Shown: positions 5,402 through 6,767 of the stretch, in pieces
Numbering within the stretch: the stretch's first letter is position 1
How the letters are laid out: each line of letters opens with the position of its first letter
Assembly: GCA_964628455.1 (NCBI GenBank)
Contig: CAZVPD010000185.1
Coordinates: 1 to 6,767, forward strand
DNA: 6,767 nt
Source: JAQVWU01 sp964628455
Lineage (GTDB): Bacteria; Bacillota; Clostridia; Oscillospirales; CAG-272
Direction: 5' to 3'
The notes under the pieces: generated by a model
Databases searched by the model: none
Told to the model about the DNA's origin: nothing
Seen by the model: the letters and a program-made list of their open reading frames with translations, nothing else
Program-made: the position numbers and the translations under genes

Positions 5402-6643
5402 ATGTCTGTACCGGTACCGGAAAAAAGAATCTCGGATTTCGAAAAACTGGGGTTCGGAATGTTCATTCACTGGGGACTGTATTCACAGCTCGGGAAAGGC
5501 GAATGGGCCATGCACATCCATAAGATCCCGAAGAGCGAATACCGCAGGCTGGCCGACACTTTTACGGCGTCGAAATTCGACGCACGGAAAATCGCCCGAA
5601 CCGCAAAAAGCGCGGGCATGAAGTATATCACGCTGACGACGCGCCATCACGAGGGATTCTCGCTGTTCGACACCAAAGGCCTTTCGGAGTATGATGTGAT
5701 GCATTCGCCGTGCGGACGCGATCTGATCGGCGAATACGTTGAAGCCTGCAACGCCGAAGGCATCGTGCCCTTCTTTTATCATACCACGCTGGACTGGTAT
5801 CAGGATAGCTTCAACCAGGACTTCAAGGCCTATCTCGAATATCTCAGGCAGTCCGTGGAGCTGCTGTGCACCGGTTACGGGAAAATAGGCGGGCTGTGGT
5901 TCGACGGAAACTGGAGCAGGCCCGATGAAGACTGGGAAGAGGACAAATTATACGAGACGATCCGGAAGCATCAGCCCGACGCCATGATCATCAACAACAC
6001 AGGACTGGGCCGGAAAGGCGAAACCGGCAACAGGCACATCGACAGCGTCACGTTTGAACAGGGCAGGCCCGACCCGATGAACCGCGAAGGCATGACGAAA
6101 TACATCGCTTCCGAAATGTGTCAGACGATCAACGCGCACTGGGGGATCGGAAGCATCGATTTCAACTATAAATCGCTTCCGTATCTGATCGAGAGCCTGT
6201 GCGCCTGCAGAAAAGCCGGCGCGAATTATCTGCTGAACGTCGGTCCGACGGGCGAGGGTGAAATACCGAAACTGCAGGAAGCGCTGCTCGAAAAGATCGG
6301 CGAGTGGATCGGCGTCTGCGGGTCCTCGATCTATACGGGCAAACCGTGTCCGATACAGGGGACGAATAAGAATTTCGCCTTGACGGATCCCGATACAGGC
6401 AAAGCTTATCTCTACGTGCACGACCTGTCGACGACCGGCGATTCCAACGTCATCGCCGAAGGGGGCGGTACGGGACTCAAATCGTTCGCCCGGATCGGCG
6501 GCAAAGTGCAGTGTGTCAAATGGACGGACAACGATGAAAAACTGGATTTCATGCAGATCGGGGACCGGCTGTATCTGAACTGCACGGGATACGAATACGG
6601 AAAAAATCTGGTCGTCCGCGTGGCGGAAGTGGATTTTGCTTAA
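5402..6643 (+). CDS. Alpha-L-fucosidase, glycoside hydrolase family 29, cytoplasmic
   Basis: Retaining exo-fucosidase that releases L-fucose from fucosylated glycans. Family GH29 marks in order: LGFGMFIHWGLYS (16-28), GEW (33-35), YITLTTRHHEGFSLFDT (75-91), FFYHTTLDWY (124-133), GGLWFDGNW (163-171) in which D168 is the predicted nucleophile, a WGIGSIDFNYKS block, and YLLNVGPTGEGEIP. The acid/base residue cannot be assigned by eye. It has 413 residues, a little shorter than the well-known bacterial enzymes (about 450), with only a short C-terminal beta domain and no carbohydrate-binding module. No signal peptide or membrane segment is present, so it should act on imported oligosaccharides in the cytoplasm. 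ATG at 5402 has GGGGA six bases upstream. Only the GH29 call is firm; the linkage preference is unknown. Confidence 0.95.
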   Translation: MSVPVPEKRISDFEKLGFGMFIHWGLYSQLGKGEWAMHIHKIPKSEYRRLADTFTASKFDARKIARTAKSAGMKYITLTTRHHEGFSLFDTKGLSEYDVMHSPCGRDLIGEYVEACNAEGIVPFFYHTTLDWYQDSFNQDFKAYLEYLRQSVELLCTGYGKIGGLWFDGNWSRPDEDWEEDKLYETIRKHQPDAMIINNTGLGRKGETGNRHIDSVTFEQGRPDPMNREGMTKYIASEMCQTINAHWGIGSIDFNYKSLPYLIESLCACRKAGANYLLNVGPTGEGEIPKLQEALLEKIGEWIGVCGSSIYTGKPCPIQGTNKNFALTDPDTGKAYLYVHDLSTTGDSNVIAEGGGTGLKSFARIGGKVQCVKWTDNDEKLDFMQIGDRLYLNCTGYEYGKNLVVRVAEVDFA

Positions 6644-6698
6644 ATCCATACCGGCCGCAGGATAAAGCAGCGCGTTCCGCACCGTTTATTTTTCCCGA

Positions 6699-6767
6699 TT
6701 ATTTTATAAAAATGTATGTGATACAATGATGTGATCCAAAAAAGCGAGAAGAAATCCTCAAGATATG
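6699..6767 (+). promoter_or_regulatory. Possible promoter and first codon of a next plus-strand gene at the window edge
   Basis: After the fucosidase stop, a T-rich stretch (6685-6693) has no convincing stem before it. Then TACAAT (6722-6727) is preceded by TGA as an extended -10, with a poor -35 (TTATTT, 6699-6704) 17 bases upstream. The last three bases are ATG; a loose purine-rich AGAAGAAA lies about 10 bases upstream. This could be the start of another gene, but nothing of its product is visible. Confidence 0.3.

Noticed and set aside
5270..5470. Minus-strand frame of 66 codons in the divergent intergenic region
   Set aside because: It spans both promoters and the fucosidase start, and has no ribosome site.
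5948..6682. Minus-strand frame of 244 codons
   Set aside because: Antisense to the well-supported GH29 gene, with no recognisable motif.

Overview
The window looks like part of the chromosome of an anaerobic Firmicute of the Clostridia type, plausibly a gut commensal. The evidence is a glycyl radical enzyme (an oxygen-sensitive, anaerobic family), strong AGGAGG-like ribosome binding sites, sigma-A promoters with extended -10 elements, a Firmicute-style SmpB (GKKLYDKR) with an adjacent one-piece tmRNA, and a non-secreted alpha-L-fucosidase. No species can be named from the sequence alone.

Layout from left to right. (1) Positions 1-2943, minus strand: an operon read right to left. It has a glycyl radical enzyme (GRE) gene split into two overlapping frames (N-terminal part 1915-2943, C-terminal part 804-1964), followed 10 bases later by an AKR5-like aldo/keto reductase that runs off the left edge. 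A sigma-A promoter at 3024-3052 serves the operon. (2) Positions 3177-4137, minus strand: the trans-translation module. A perfect consensus promoter (TTGACA, 17 bases, TATAAT) precedes smpB. Ten bases after smpB comes ssrA (tmRNA, 3220-3567), which ends in an encoded CCA and a clear intrinsic terminator. (3) Positions 4223-5215, minus strand: a full-length YghZ/Gpr-type (AKR14-like) aldo/keto reductase. (4) Positions 5216-5401: a compact divergent promoter region with a perfect 14-bp palindrome between the two promoters. (5) Positions 5402-6643, plus strand: a cytoplasmic GH29 alpha-L-fucosidase. (6) Positions 6644-6767: a tail with a weak promoter-like element and an ATG as the last three bases.

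How the parts may work together. smpB and ssrA form the ribosome-rescue pair and are probably co-transcribed. The divergent gpr/fucosidase pair may be co-regulated through the shared palindrome, which would suit cytoplasmic hydrolysis of imported fucosylated sugars together with aldehyde detoxification or reduction; this is inference. The GRE-AKR operon looks like an anaerobic carbon-radical reaction coupled to reduction of a carbonyl product. The GRE substrate cannot be assigned: its active-site motif is GCNQ, not the GCVE of the known diol and choline lyases, and no activating radical-SAM enzyme is visible. The GRE reading frame is broken just before its active-site cysteine, and about 18 residues seem to be missing there, so the gene is probably inactive in this genome unless the lesion is an assembly error.

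I saw no convincing new defence, mobile or CRISPR system. The points most worth a second look are the unusual and broken GRE, the tmRNA tag start (a non-alanine resume codon), and the palindrome-centred divergent control region.
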